From Gallionella sp. (GTDB lineage Bacteria > Pseudomonadota > Gammaproteobacteria > Burkholderiales > Gallionellaceae): a stretch of DNA of 64,000 nucleotides. The stretch lies in contig JAQTZW010000006.1 in NCBI GenBank assembly GCA_028687575.1, positions 62,001 to 126,000 on the forward strand, written 5' to 3'. The translations under genes were made by a program, and so were the position numbers. Below, piece by piece: positions 28,067-37,400 of this stretch; position 1 is the first letter of the stretch; each line of letters starts with the position of its first letter. The notes below the pieces were generated by a model. That model had not been told where the DNA came from and did not search any database. It was given only the letters and a program-made list of their open reading frames with translations.

Positions 28067-28142
28067 GCCGGTGTAACTCAGTTGGTAGCGACACGCACTC
28101 ATAAGGCGCAAGTCGGAAGTTCGGTTCTGCTCTCCAGTACCA
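28067..28142 (+). pseudogene. Degenerate tRNA-Met (anticodon CAT)
   Basis: The 76 bases have the length and order of a tRNA ending in ACCA: GCCGGTG acceptor start, AGTTGGTAG D loop, anticodon loop CTCATAA with CAT, and T loop TTCGGTT. But the stems do not pair: the acceptor has C-A and T-T mismatches, the D stem ACTC/GCGA pairs at only two positions, the T stem GGAAG/CTGCT has an A-G mismatch. A TATAAT box sits at 28047-28052. I read it as a decaying tRNA-Met gene rather than a working one. Confidence 0.65.
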
Positions 28143-28219
28143 CAGCGTGCTGGTGAAAATATTTATCGGCAGCCTCATCCAGTATCGGGAGAAAATCACG
28201 GGATAAGGTAACCGGATCA

Positions 28220-30664
28220 TTGACCAGTGATACAGGTACGCATACGCTCAACACGGCTGATATGGCAAAAATCAAGCACCTCATCAGGATGAACAAACAA
28301 CAGCGGCGAACCATGCTGATTACGCTGTTGATGATAGTCATATGGCTCATTTCAGTAGCGGTTCTCTCAGAGCGTCATTACCTTTCCTCATCGCAGCAGA
28401 TGGTCAATCAGGAGACCCTGCGCTCCAAGGAACTTGCGGGCGATCTGGCTGACAGCATCCAGCGCAATCTGACTCAATTGCATGGCATACCCGACATGCT
28501 TTCCGAGCTATTGCGCGTCAAATGGGCAGTTTCTCGTTTCACCCCAACCGCGCCGATTAACAACCTGCCGCTCGAACAACGCAAGCAGGCATGGACTGAC
28601 GAGCCTGCCCTGAACAATTTGAGCCGCTATCTGGCGCAGGCACAGCAGAGTCTGAGTGCGGACATGGTTTATGTTGTGAACGCGAATGGGGACTGCATCG
28701 CGGCCAGCAACTGGGACACCCCGGGCAGTTGCATAGGCACTAACTTTGCCGAGCGCGATTATTTCAAGAGCAACCAGCGCGGACAGCGCGGAATGCAATA
28801 TGCAGTTGGCAAAACAACGCATATTGCCGGACTGTATTTCTCCACCCCGGTATTCATTGATGGGGAATTCAGGGGAGCCGTGGTCGCCAAAGCGGATATC
28901 CCCCATCTTTCCTTTCTGATAAAGCAGTTCGATTCCTTCCTGACCGACGACTATGGTGTCATCGTCCTTGCCAGAGACAAAACACTAGAGATGCACGTGC
29001 TGCCGGATAGCAAAATCGCCGACATCAGCATGGAGCAACGATTTGCTCGATACAACACCAAAGAATTGCCAACGCTATCCATAAGACCTTTTGAAAACAA
29101 TCGAATACAAGACCTATTTCAACTAGAAAACGAGTCTTTACCGCACATAATGGTGACGACGGATTTGCCGAATTATGCGCTCCATGTTCACATCATCAGA
29201 GATATGGACAACCTGCCGGCATTCAACCGCAACCATTTCTGGATCACGGTACTGATAGGCGCATTGGGCTGCCTGCTGATACTGGCGACCGGCATCACCG
29301 CGATTTACCTCAATTCCATCAAGCAATCGAAGGCACTGTTGTGGCGCAAGGCCAATTTCGATTCGCTGACAGAGTTGCCCAACCGGGATATGTTTCTCGA
29401 CCGATTGTCACAGGAGCTCAAAAAATCAGTGCGTTCGGGCACGCCGGTGGCGCTGTTGCTGCTGGATCTCGACCAGTTCAAGGAAGTGAACGACACGCTG
29501 GGGCACGAATTGGGCGACATGCTGTTGCAACAGGCCGCACATCGTATCGTGCACTGTGTGCGTGCTTCCGACACCGTAGCACGGCTGGGGGGCGACGAAT
29601 TTGCGCTGGTATTGCCGCTGATTTCCGACCCAAGGATAGTCAAACAGATTGCCCAGAAAATTATCAGCCGACTGGCCGAACCCTTCCATCTGAACAAAGA
29701 GATTATTCATATCTCTGCCAGCATCGGCATCACGATGTATCCCGCCGATGCCACCGAGATTGTCAACTTGCTGCGCAATGCCGATCAGGCCATGTATGCC
29801 GCCAAGAACGAGGGACGCAACCGTTCCTGCTATTTCACGCTGGCCTTGCAGGAAACTGCCCAGAAACGCCTGCACATGATCAACGACCTGCGCATCGCAT
29901 TGACTGAGAATCAGTTCAGGGTAGTGTTCCAACCCATCGTCGAACTGGCAACCGGCCACGTTCACAAGGCCGAAGTGCTGGTGCGCTGGCAACATCCCGA
30001 ACGCGGCATGATCAGCCCTGCGGAATTCATCCCGCTGGCGGAAGAAACCAAACTCATAGTCGGCATCGGAGCCTGGGTGCGGCAGGCATCAATGGCCTGG
30101 TGCAAACGCTGGAATGCGCTTGAACCCGGCGGCTTCCAGATTAGCGTGAACAAATCGCCTGCCGAGTTCATGGACGAGCATGACAACGCCAACGTGGAAC
30201 AATTCGTCCATGACCTCGAAAATATGGCATTGAACGGCAACCATTATGTGCTGGAGATTACTGAAGGCCTGCTGCTGAATGCCAATCAGAACATCCACGA
30301 GAAACTGATGGAACTGCGCGATAACGGCATCCAGGTCGCCATAGACGATTTTGGCACCGGCTATTCCTCGCTGTCCTACCTGAAGAAATTCGACATTGAT
30401 TACCTCAAGATAGACCAGTCTTTTGTACGCAACCTGCAGGCCGACTCTGACGACATGGCATTGTGCGAAGCCATCATCGTGATGGCGCACAAACTCGGTC
30501 TGAAGGTGATCGCCGAAGGCGTGGAGACGGAACAACAACGCGACTTGCTAACCCGGGCCGGCTGCAACTATGGCCAGGGCTACCTGTTCTCGAGACCGCT
30601 GCCACCCGACACCTTCGAGCAATGGCTGGTAGCCCACAATGGAACCGCCACCGGCACGACTTGA
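28220..30664 (+). CDS. Membrane c-di-GMP protein with Cache-like sensor, GGDEF and EAL domains
   Basis: About 814 residues from TTG 28220, preceded by TAAGG; an ATG at 28262 is the alternative. Layout: membrane helix near 33-52, periplasmic dCache-like sensor (about 55-335), second helix (about 342-365), GGDEF domain (380-540) and EAL domain (550-805). GGDEF is intact, with inhibitory site RASD five residues before it. In the EAL domain the motif reads EVL, but the catalytic Glu, NKSPAEF, EITEG, DDFGTGYSSL, YLKIDQSF and AEGVET are all present, so phosphodiesterase activity is plausible. A small-molecule signal probably sets the balance. It lies 11 bp upstream of the export operon. Confidence 0.9.
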   Translation: MTSDTGTHTLNTADMAKIKHLIRMNKQQRRTMLITLLMIVIWLISVAVLSERHYLSSSQQMVNQETLRSKELAGDLADSIQRNLTQLHGIPDMLSELLRVKWAVSRFTPTAPINNLPLEQRKQAWTDEPALNNLSRYLAQAQQSLSADMVYVVNANGDCIAASNWDTPGSCIGTNFAERDYFKSNQRGQRGMQYAVGKTTHIAGLYFSTPVFIDGEFRGAVVAKADIPHLSFLIKQFDSFLTDDYGVIVLARDKTLEMHVLPDSKIADISMEQRFARYNTKELPTLSIRPFENNRIQDLFQLENESLPHIMVTTDLPNYALHVHIIRDMDNLPAFNRNHFWITVLIGALGCLLILATGITAIYLNSIKQSKALLWRKANFDSLTELPNRDMFLDRLSQELKKSVRSGTPVALLLLDLDQFKEVNDTLGHELGDMLLQQAAHRIVHCVRASDTVARLGGDEFALVLPLISDPRIVKQIAQKIISRLAEPFHLNKEIIHISASIGITMYPADATEIVNLLRNADQAMYAAKNEGRNRSCYFTLALQETAQKRLHMINDLRIALTENQFRVVFQPIVELATGHVHKAEVLVRWQHPERGMISPAEFIPLAEETKLIVGIGAWVRQASMAWCKRWNALEPGGFQISVNKSPAEFMDEHDNANVEQFVHDLENMALNGNHYVLEITEGLLLNANQNIHEKLMELRDNGIQVAIDDFGTGYSSLSYLKKFDIDYLKIDQSFVRNLQADSDDMALCEAIIVMAHKLGLKVIAEGVETEQQRDLLTRAGCNYGQGYLFSRPLPPDTFEQWLVAHNGTATGTT

Positions 30665-30675
30665 CTGGATAAACA

Positions 30676-31854
30676 ATGCCGCAAGCACAATCCACCACAC
30701 CAACCACTTGGCTACGTTACCTGCCCTGGCTGATAGGCGTAGCACTGTTGGCTGGCGTAGTCTGGTTCGTCACTCGCCCTGCCCCCGTCACCGTGCAATT
30801 GGTCAAGGCCGGACGCGGCCTGGTCGAGGCCACCGTCAGCAACACCCGCGCCGGCACCATCAAGGCTTGCCATAGAGCTAAGCTCTCCTCCCCCTCGGGT
30901 GGCCAGATCGCCCGGATGCTGGTCAAAAAAGGGGAGCGCGTGAAACAAGGTCAGGTGCTGCTGGAACTGTGGAACAACGATCTTCAGGCGCAGGCGCAGT
31001 TGGCGCAGCAACAACTCGACATGGCGCAAAGCCAGTCGCGCCAGGCCTGCGCCCAGGCTGACCTTGCCGCACAGGAAGCCGTACGCGCGCAACACCTGCA
31101 CGCCAAAGGCTTCATTTCCAATGAAGCGCTGGATCAGCGCGATTCCGCCGCCAAGGTCGCGCAGGCCGGATGCAAGGCCGCACAAAGCCAGATAGAGCAG
31201 AGCCGTTCGCGCATCGCCGCCGCCCGCGCCACACTGGAGCGCATGGTGCTCAAAGCGCCGTTCGACGGCATCGTCGCCGACATCAGCGGCGAACTGGGCG
31301 AATACGCCACGCCCTCGCCGCCCGGCATCCCCACCCCGCCGGCGGTGGACCTGATAGACGACCGCTGCCTGTTCGTCAGCGCGCCGATAGACGAGGTGGA
31401 TGCCGCCAATATCAAGGTCGGCCAGACCGCCCGCATCACGCTCGATGCGATCAAGGGCAAGACCTTTGAGGGGCGCGTGAAGCGCATCGCCCCCTATGTG
31501 CTGGAACTGGAAAAGCAGGCGCGCACCGTCGAGGTCGAAGTGGACTTCGTCCAACCGCCCAGTGCCGAGAACTTGCTGGTCGGCTACAGCGCCGACGTGG
31601 AGATCGTCCATACCCGTCACGAAAACGTGCTGCGCATCCCCACCCAAACGCTGCTGGAAGGTAATAAGGTGCTGCTGTACACCGCCGACGGCACACTGGA
31701 AGAGCGTACCGTCACCACCGGCCTGGCCAACTGGGAACAGACCGAGATCACCGCAGGCCTGCAGGAGGGCGACCAAATCGTGCAGTCGCTGGACGTTGAA
31801 GGGGTGAAAGCAGGCGCCAAAGTGCGGCCTGACACGAAGCAAGCCACCAAATGA
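30676..31854 (+). CDS. Periplasmic adaptor (MacA/HlyD family) of an ABC exporter
   Basis: Protein of 392 residues. One N-terminal membrane helix (about 16-32, LPWLIGVALLAGVVWFV) is followed by the biotinyl-lipoyl-like half (SGGQIARMLVKKGERVKQGQ), a helical hairpin rich in Ala/Gln (95-185), the second lipoyl half (LKAPFDGIVADISGELGEY) and a beta-barrel domain. Adaptors of this type join an inner-membrane MacB-like transporter to an outer-membrane channel. The ATPase and permease genes follow at once. No TolC homologue is in the window. Substrate unknown. Confidence 0.88.
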   Translation: MPQAQSTTPTTWLRYLPWLIGVALLAGVVWFVTRPAPVTVQLVKAGRGLVEATVSNTRAGTIKACHRAKLSSPSGGQIARMLVKKGERVKQGQVLLELWNNDLQAQAQLAQQQLDMAQSQSRQACAQADLAAQEAVRAQHLHAKGFISNEALDQRDSAAKVAQAGCKAAQSQIEQSRSRIAAARATLERMVLKAPFDGIVADISGELGEYATPSPPGIPTPPAVDLIDDRCLFVSAPIDEVDAANIKVGQTARITLDAIKGKTFEGRVKRIAPYVLELEKQARTVEVEVDFVQPPSAENLLVGYSADVEIVHTRHENVLRIPTQTLLEGNKVLLYTADGTLEERTVTTGLANWEQTEITAGLQEGDQIVQSLDVEGVKAGAKVRPDTKQATK

Positions 31855-31884
31855 GTGTCGCAAAGCCATGATTCCCGAAAAGCG

Positions 31885-32565
31885 ATGATAGAGTTTCGCC
31901 AGATCAATCGAAATTTTCTGGTCGGCGGTCAGCCGGTCTCCGCCTTGCGCGATATTGATCTGAGCATCGCCGCCGGCGATTACGTTTCCATCATGGGGCC
32001 GTCCGGCTCCGGCAAATCCACCCTGCTCAACCTGATCGGTTTGCTCGACCGCCCCAGTTCCGGCACTTACCTGCTGGACGGCGGCGATGTCACCGCGCTG
32101 GACGACAAGGAACAGGCCAGCGTGCGCAGCAAAAAAATCGGCTTCGTGTTCCAGTCCTTTCATCTGGTGCCGCGCCTGAGTGCCGCAATGAACATCGAAC
32201 TGCCGCTGATACTGGCCGGCATGCCGCCCGCCGAACGCCGCGCCCGCGTCACCGAGTTGCTGGAAAACTACGGCCTGACAGCCCGCGCCGACCACCGCCC
32301 CGACCAGCTTTCCGGCGGCCAGCGGCAACGCGTGGCGATCGCGCGTGCCACCAGCATGCACCCCGCCGTGCTGCTGGCCGACGAACCGACCGGCAACCTC
32401 GACCAGACCACCGGCAAGGAAGTCATCGCCCTGCTGGAGGGCCTCACCGAACAGAACGTCACGCTGATCATGGTGACCCACGACCCCGCCATCGGCAGCC
32501 GGGCAACACGCCAGTTGCACATGGTGGATGGCCGCATCGTCAGCGAAACCGGACGAGAAACATGA
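31885..32565 (+). CDS. ABC transporter ATPase, MacB/LolD type
   Basis: Protein of 226 residues from the ATG at 31885; a GTG at 31855 that touches the adaptor stop would add ten residues. Walker A GPSGSGKST (about 38-46), Q-loop VFQSFHL, signature LSGGQRQRVAIARA, Walker B VLLADEPTGNLD, H-loop MVTHD. The DEPTGNLD form is typical of the LolD/FtsE/MacB subfamily that drives mechanotransmission rather than classical transport. It overlaps the permease by ATGA. Confidence 0.93.
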   Translation: MIEFRQINRNFLVGGQPVSALRDIDLSIAAGDYVSIMGPSGSGKSTLLNLIGLLDRPSSGTYLLDGGDVTALDDKEQASVRSKKIGFVFQSFHLVPRLSAAMNIELPLILAGMPPAERRARVTELLENYGLTARADHRPDQLSGGQRQRVAIARATSMHPAVLLADEPTGNLDQTTGKEVIALLEGLTEQNVTLIMVTHDPAIGSRATRQLHMVDGRIVSETGRET

Positions 32566-33770
32566 GACCGCTGGATGTCGCGCTATTCGCTTCAGCCAGC
32601 CTGCGCGGCAGCCGCACCCGCACCCTGCTGATGATTCTGGCGATGTCCATCGGCGTGGCCTCGGTGGTCATCCTGACCGGGCTGGGCGAAGGTGCGCGCC
32701 GCTACGTGGTCAACCAGTTCTCTTCGCTGGGCACCAATCTGGTCATCGTGTTTCCCGGCCGCACCGAGACGGCGGGCATCGGCCCCGGCATGTTGCTGGG
32801 CCAGATTCCCCGCGAACTCAGCCTGGACGATGCCGAGGCGCTGTTGCGCAGTCCTACCATCAAACGCATCGCGCCGCTCACCATAGGCACCTCGCAAATC
32901 TCCAAGGACGCGCTCAACCGCGAAGTGGTGGTGCTGGGCTCGACCGCCGAACTGCTGCCGGTGCGCCACATGACGCTGGGACAGGGACAGTTCCTGCCCG
33001 CCGGCGACCTGCATTCCAGCGAATCGGTGTGTGTGCTGGGCGCGAAGATCCGGCGTGAATTGTTCGGCCACCAATCAGGCATAGGCGCGTGGGTCAGACT
33101 GGGCGACCGGCGTTTCCGCGTGATCGGCGTGATGGCGAGTCAGGGCGAGTCCATGGGCTTCAACACCGACGAGATCGTCATCATCCCGGTCGCCTCGGCG
33201 CACATGCTGTTCAACACCTCCGGCCTGTTCCGCGTGCTGGTCGAAGCCAACAGCCGCGACGCGATCGAACCGGCCAAACGCGCCGCCGAACAGATCCTCA
33301 CCGAGCGCCACGGCGGCGAGCGCGATGTCACCGTGGTCACCCAGGATGCCGTGCTGGCCACCTTCGACCGCATCCTGCGCGCCCTGACCCTGGCCATCGG
33401 CGGCATCGCCGCCATCAGCCTGGCGGTGGCCGGCGTGCTGATCATGAACGTGATGCTGATCGCCGTGTCGCAGCGCGTCAAAGAGATCGGCCTGCTAAAA
33501 GCGCTGGGCGCACCCGCCGTGCAGATACGCACGTTGTTCTTCGCCGAAGCCGTGCTGCTGTCCGCCATCGGCAGCGTATTCGGCCTGCTGCTGGGCGAAC
33601 TGGGCGTGCTGGCAATCGGCCAACTCTACCCCTCCCTGCCGGTGGTCGCACCCTGGTGGGCGGTGCTCGCCGCAATCGGCACCTCGCTGGGCACCGGCAT
33701 CCTGTTCAGCGTCTGGCCCGCCCGCCGCGCCGCCCGCCTCGATCCGGTGCAGGCACTGGCGGGGAGATAG
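32562..33770 (+). CDS. ABC transporter permease 1 (MacB-type, FtsX domain)
   Basis: Protein of 402 residues. An N-terminal membrane helix (about 20-40) is followed by a periplasmic MacB_PCD domain, then three membrane helices at the C terminus, about 275-300 (IGGIAAISLAVAGVLIMNVML), 325-350 and 365-385, the last followed by ARRAARLDPVQAL, the usual FtsX-family end. It is 35-40 percent similar by eye to permease 2 at 38126, which suggests the two form a heterodimer. The next genes belong to an inserted toxin/restriction cassette. Confidence 0.9.
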   Translation: MRPLDVALFASASLRGSRTRTLLMILAMSIGVASVVILTGLGEGARRYVVNQFSSLGTNLVIVFPGRTETAGIGPGMLLGQIPRELSLDDAEALLRSPTIKRIAPLTIGTSQISKDALNREVVVLGSTAELLPVRHMTLGQGQFLPAGDLHSSESVCVLGAKIRRELFGHQSGIGAWVRLGDRRFRVIGVMASQGESMGFNTDEIVIIPVASAHMLFNTSGLFRVLVEANSRDAIEPAKRAAEQILTERHGGERDVTVVTQDAVLATFDRILRALTLAIGGIAAISLAVAGVLIMNVMLIAVSQRVKEIGLLKALGAPAVQIRTLFFAEAVLLSAIGSVFGLLLGELGVLAIGQLYPSLPVVAPWWAVLAAIGTSLGTGILFSVWPARRAARLDPVQALAGR

Positions 33771-33807
33771 TTATGGTTCTTGACACCATAGCTACAGCGA
33801 AACGATA

Positions 33808-34092
33808 ATGGACGCCGAACTGCTCTACCGGGAAAAGCGCCGCCACAAGGGCGGCATCATCGAACTGGTGATCTGGTGCGTGCCGCAGCCAGTTCCGCCC
33901 TCAGAGCATCCGTTCAAATACCGACTGGTATTTGTGCGTGACGGCAAGCGGCTGGTTGGCTACGACAACGAACGCGGCAAGGGCGATCACAAACATCTGG
34001 GAGCAATCGAATCTCCCTATGAATTCGTCAATGAAACCCGCTTGCTGGAGGATTTCTGGCAAGACGTAATGGAGGCCTCAAATGGGAACTGA
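33808..34092 (+). CDS. TumE-type toxin (DUF6516 family)
   Basis: Protein of 94 residues: MDAELLYREKRRHKGGIIEL at the start, then WCVPQPVPPSEHPFKYRLVFV and YDNERGKGDHKH, ending in a Phe/Trp-containing helix. This is the pattern of the DUF6516/TumE toxins, which occur with TumA antitoxins; the GKGDHKH block is typical. It overlaps the next gene by 11 bp. Toxic activity is inferred from the family. Confidence 0.75.
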   Translation: MDAELLYREKRRHKGGIIELVIWCVPQPVPPSEHPFKYRLVFVRDGKRLVGYDNERGKGDHKHLGAIESPYEFVNETRLLEDFWQDVMEASNGN

Positions 34093-34465
34093 CAAAAAAG
34101 TGCTGCACCTCACCGTGGGCGAACCGATGGCCGCCAGTCTGGAACGCGCCCGCACCGCCATGCTCGCCGCCCGCGAGAACACCCCCGCGCTACCCTATTT
34201 CGGCATCGGCTTTGACGACGTGGGCGAACTGTTCGCGATCTTCACGCCCAAGCGCTGGGAACTCATCGGCACGCTGCGCAGCCACGGCCCGATGACCATA
34301 GCCGAACTCGCCCGCACCCTCGGGCGCGACTACAAGAACGTCCACAACGACTGCGACCGCCTGACCGAATGGCTGGCGCTGGAAAAGGACGAAACCGGTC
34401 GCATCTGCGCCCCGTATGACGAGATCGTGGTGGACATGAAGCTGCCGGAACGGGTGGCGGCATGA
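34082..34465 (+). CDS. TumA-type antitoxin / winged-helix regulator
   Basis: Protein of 127 residues. The C-terminal half contains a winged helix-turn-helix: TPKRWELIGTLRSHGPMTIA then LARTLGRDYKNVHNDCDRL and a beta wing. The N-terminal 40 residues (VLHLTVGEPMAASLERARTA) probably bind the toxin. It matches the HVO_A0114/TumA group. It is coupled to the toxin (11-bp overlap) and to the type IIG gene (4-bp ATGA overlap), so it may also regulate the whole cassette. Confidence 0.75.
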   Translation: MGTDKKVLHLTVGEPMAASLERARTAMLAARENTPALPYFGIGFDDVGELFAIFTPKRWELIGTLRSHGPMTIAELARTLGRDYKNVHNDCDRLTEWLALEKDETGRICAPYDEIVVDMKLPERVAA

Positions 34466-37400
34466 GCAAGGACATGTTCCGGCAACCACTGTTCAACGCG
34501 CGTCTGGTCGCCAAACGCTGCCCTGCCTCGCCCACGCCGGAGGCTCACAAGCGATTGCTGCATGACTGGGCGCAGACCATCCGCGACGGTTCCATTAGTA
34601 AAAAGAGCAACAAAGAGACCGCCATTCGCAGCGCCTTCATCCAAAAATTCTTTGTCGAAATACTGGGCTATGTCCCGTTTGGCAGCGGCAGCCAGCAAAC
34701 CATCAAGGAAGAGCATCACACCGGAGCGGGCAGCGCCGACGCAGCCTTGGGATTTTTCGGGACGGAGGCCGCCCGCATCATTGCCCCGGTCGAACTCAAG
34801 GGAGCCGACACCGTCAATCTGGATGCCATCATGCCCGGTCGGCACAAATCGCCGGTACAGCAAGCCTGGGAATACGCCGCCGACATTTCCGGTCGCAAGT
34901 TCATCGTGCTGTCTAACATGGTCGAGATACGGCTCTATGCTTACGCCCACACCCGACAGGTATACGAATCGTTCGACGTGCTCGAACTGGCCGACAGCGA
35001 TGCCGAATATCAGCGCTTCCGCTACCTGTTGGGCGCGGATAACCTGCTGGGCGGACAGACCGAACGCCTGCTGGCCGAAAGTGCAGCAGCGGAAAAGGCC
35101 ATCACCAACCAGCTCTACTCCGACTACCGAGACTGGCGCATCCAGCTCATCATCGCGCTGGCCCAGCACAATGCCCAGCCGCTACCCGAGATTGTCACGC
35201 TGGCGCAAACCATTCTCGACCGCATCCTGTTCATCGCCTTCGCCGAAGACCGCGATTTGCTGCCAGATCGCACCATCGAACACGCCTATCGGCAAAGCAA
35301 CCCCTACTCACCACAGCCGGTCTGGGAAAACTTCAAGGGTTTGTTCCGCGCCGTGGACAAAGGCAACGCCGCGCTGGGCATTCCCGCCTACAACGGCGGC
35401 TTGTTCCGCGCGGACGTGACGCTGGATGCACTGACCGTACCCGATTCCGCCTGCGAACTATTCAAGAAGCTCGCCGAGTACGATTTCGCCTCGGAAGTCA
35501 GTGTCACCGTGTTGGGCCACATCTTCGAGCAATCGGTGGCTGATCTCGAAACCCTGCGCGAATTCAGCGACCTGAATGCCTTCCGCCTCAAGGCCGAGGA
35601 ATCGCGCAGCGCAGCCAGCGGTGTCACCGGCAAGCGCAAGCAGCACGGAATCGTCTATACCCCCGATGACATCACCGCCTTTATCGTCGAACAGACGCTG
35701 GGCGGCTATCTAAATGACCGCCGCGAAGCCTTGCGGGCGCAGTATCTCGCCGCCGCGCCGGAATCCGGGCAAGCCTTCAACTACCGCAAACCGACCGGCG
35801 AAGAAAAGAAGCTCGCCAAGATACGCGACGCCTCCCGGCTGACCGAATTCCTGTTCTGGCACCACTGGCGCGAGGCGCTGCAAACCGTCAAGGTGGTTGA
35901 TCCGGCGTGCGGTTCGGGGGCGTTCCTGATCGCCGCCTTCGACCTGCTGGATGAAGAATACCGTCAGGTCAACGAACAGCTCCAGGCCATCACCGGCAGC
36001 GCCGACCTGTTCGACATCAACCGCGAGATTCTCAACGGCAACCTGTACGGCGTGGACCTCAACCCCGAATCCATCGAGATTTCCAAACTCTCGCTGTGGC
36101 TGAAAACCGCGCAACACGGCAAACCGCTGCAAACGCTGGAAGCCAACCTGCGCGTCGGCAACAGCCTGATCGCCGAACTGAACGGCGGCGCGGAATTCTC
36201 CACCCGCGCTTTTGATTGGCGCGGCGCATTCCCCGAAGTGTTTGACGCTGGCGGTTTCGACGTGGTGCTGGGCAATCCGCCCTATGTACGCATGGAGCGC
36301 ATCAAGCCGATCAAGCCCTATCTGGAACGCCACTACCGCGTCGCCTCCGACCGCGCCGACCTGTACTGCTACTTCTTTGAACTGGGTATCAACCTGCTGA
36401 AGGAAGGCGGCAGGCTGGGCTACATTTCGTCGTCCACCTTCTTCAAGACCGGCTCAGGTGAGCCGCTGCGCCGCTTCCTGCTGGAGCAAACCCGGCTGCG
36501 CGCCGTGGTGGATTTTGGCGACCTGCAAGTGTTCGAGGGCGTCACCACCTACCCGGCGATTCTGGTTCTGGAAAAAACGGCCTCGCCCGCTGCCGTCATT
36601 CCCGCACAAGCGGGAATCCAGCAGGACAATAGCCCGCAAAGCGGACAAAACCAGGTTGACCCGCTACGCGGGGGCGATCCCATCAACTGGATTCCCGCCT
36701 GCGCGGGAATGACGAAGGAGGTGCGCTACCTCGTTCTCAAAAGCCTGCCGGAGCACGGCCTCGGGTTGACCTTCGACAAACAGTCACAAACTTTGCCGCA
36801 GAGCCAGTTGGGCAGCGGCAGTTGGCAACTGGAAAGCGATGCCCGCGCCACGCTGCGCGCCAAACTCACCACAGGCCACCCGACGTTGAAGCAGGTGTAT
36901 GGCTCGCCGTTATATGGCATCAAGACTGGACTAGAGGAAGCATTCGTAGTGGATCGCGCCACGCGTGACCGGCTGGTCGCTGCCGACCCGAGATCGGCGG
37001 AACTACTCAAACCCTTCCTTGAAGGCAAAGACCTGAAGAAATGGCGCATCGAGCCGCAAGACCTGTGGCTGATCTACATTCCCAAGAACCGCATCGCCAT
37101 AGACGACTATCCCGCCATCCGCGACCACCTGCTGCCGTTCAAAACCAAACTTGAACAGCGCGCCACCAAACAGGAATGGTTTGAATTGCAACAAGCGCAG
37201 GAAGCCTACGCACTCAAACTTGAACTCAATAAGATTGTTTATGCCGATATTTCACGAGAGCCAAAGTTTTCTCTTGAGACTCGAAAGCACTACTTACCAA
37301 CAACCGGATTTTCGATTCCCACAAATGAAACTTACCTCGTGGGGATTTTGAACTCTCGAGCGACTTGGTCGTTTGTCAAACAGATATGCCCTGCGATTAG

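Noticed and set aside
30712-32520. 602-residue minus-strand open frame opposite the adaptor and ATPase genes
   Set aside because: Shadow of clearly recognised genes; no ribosome site and no family motif.
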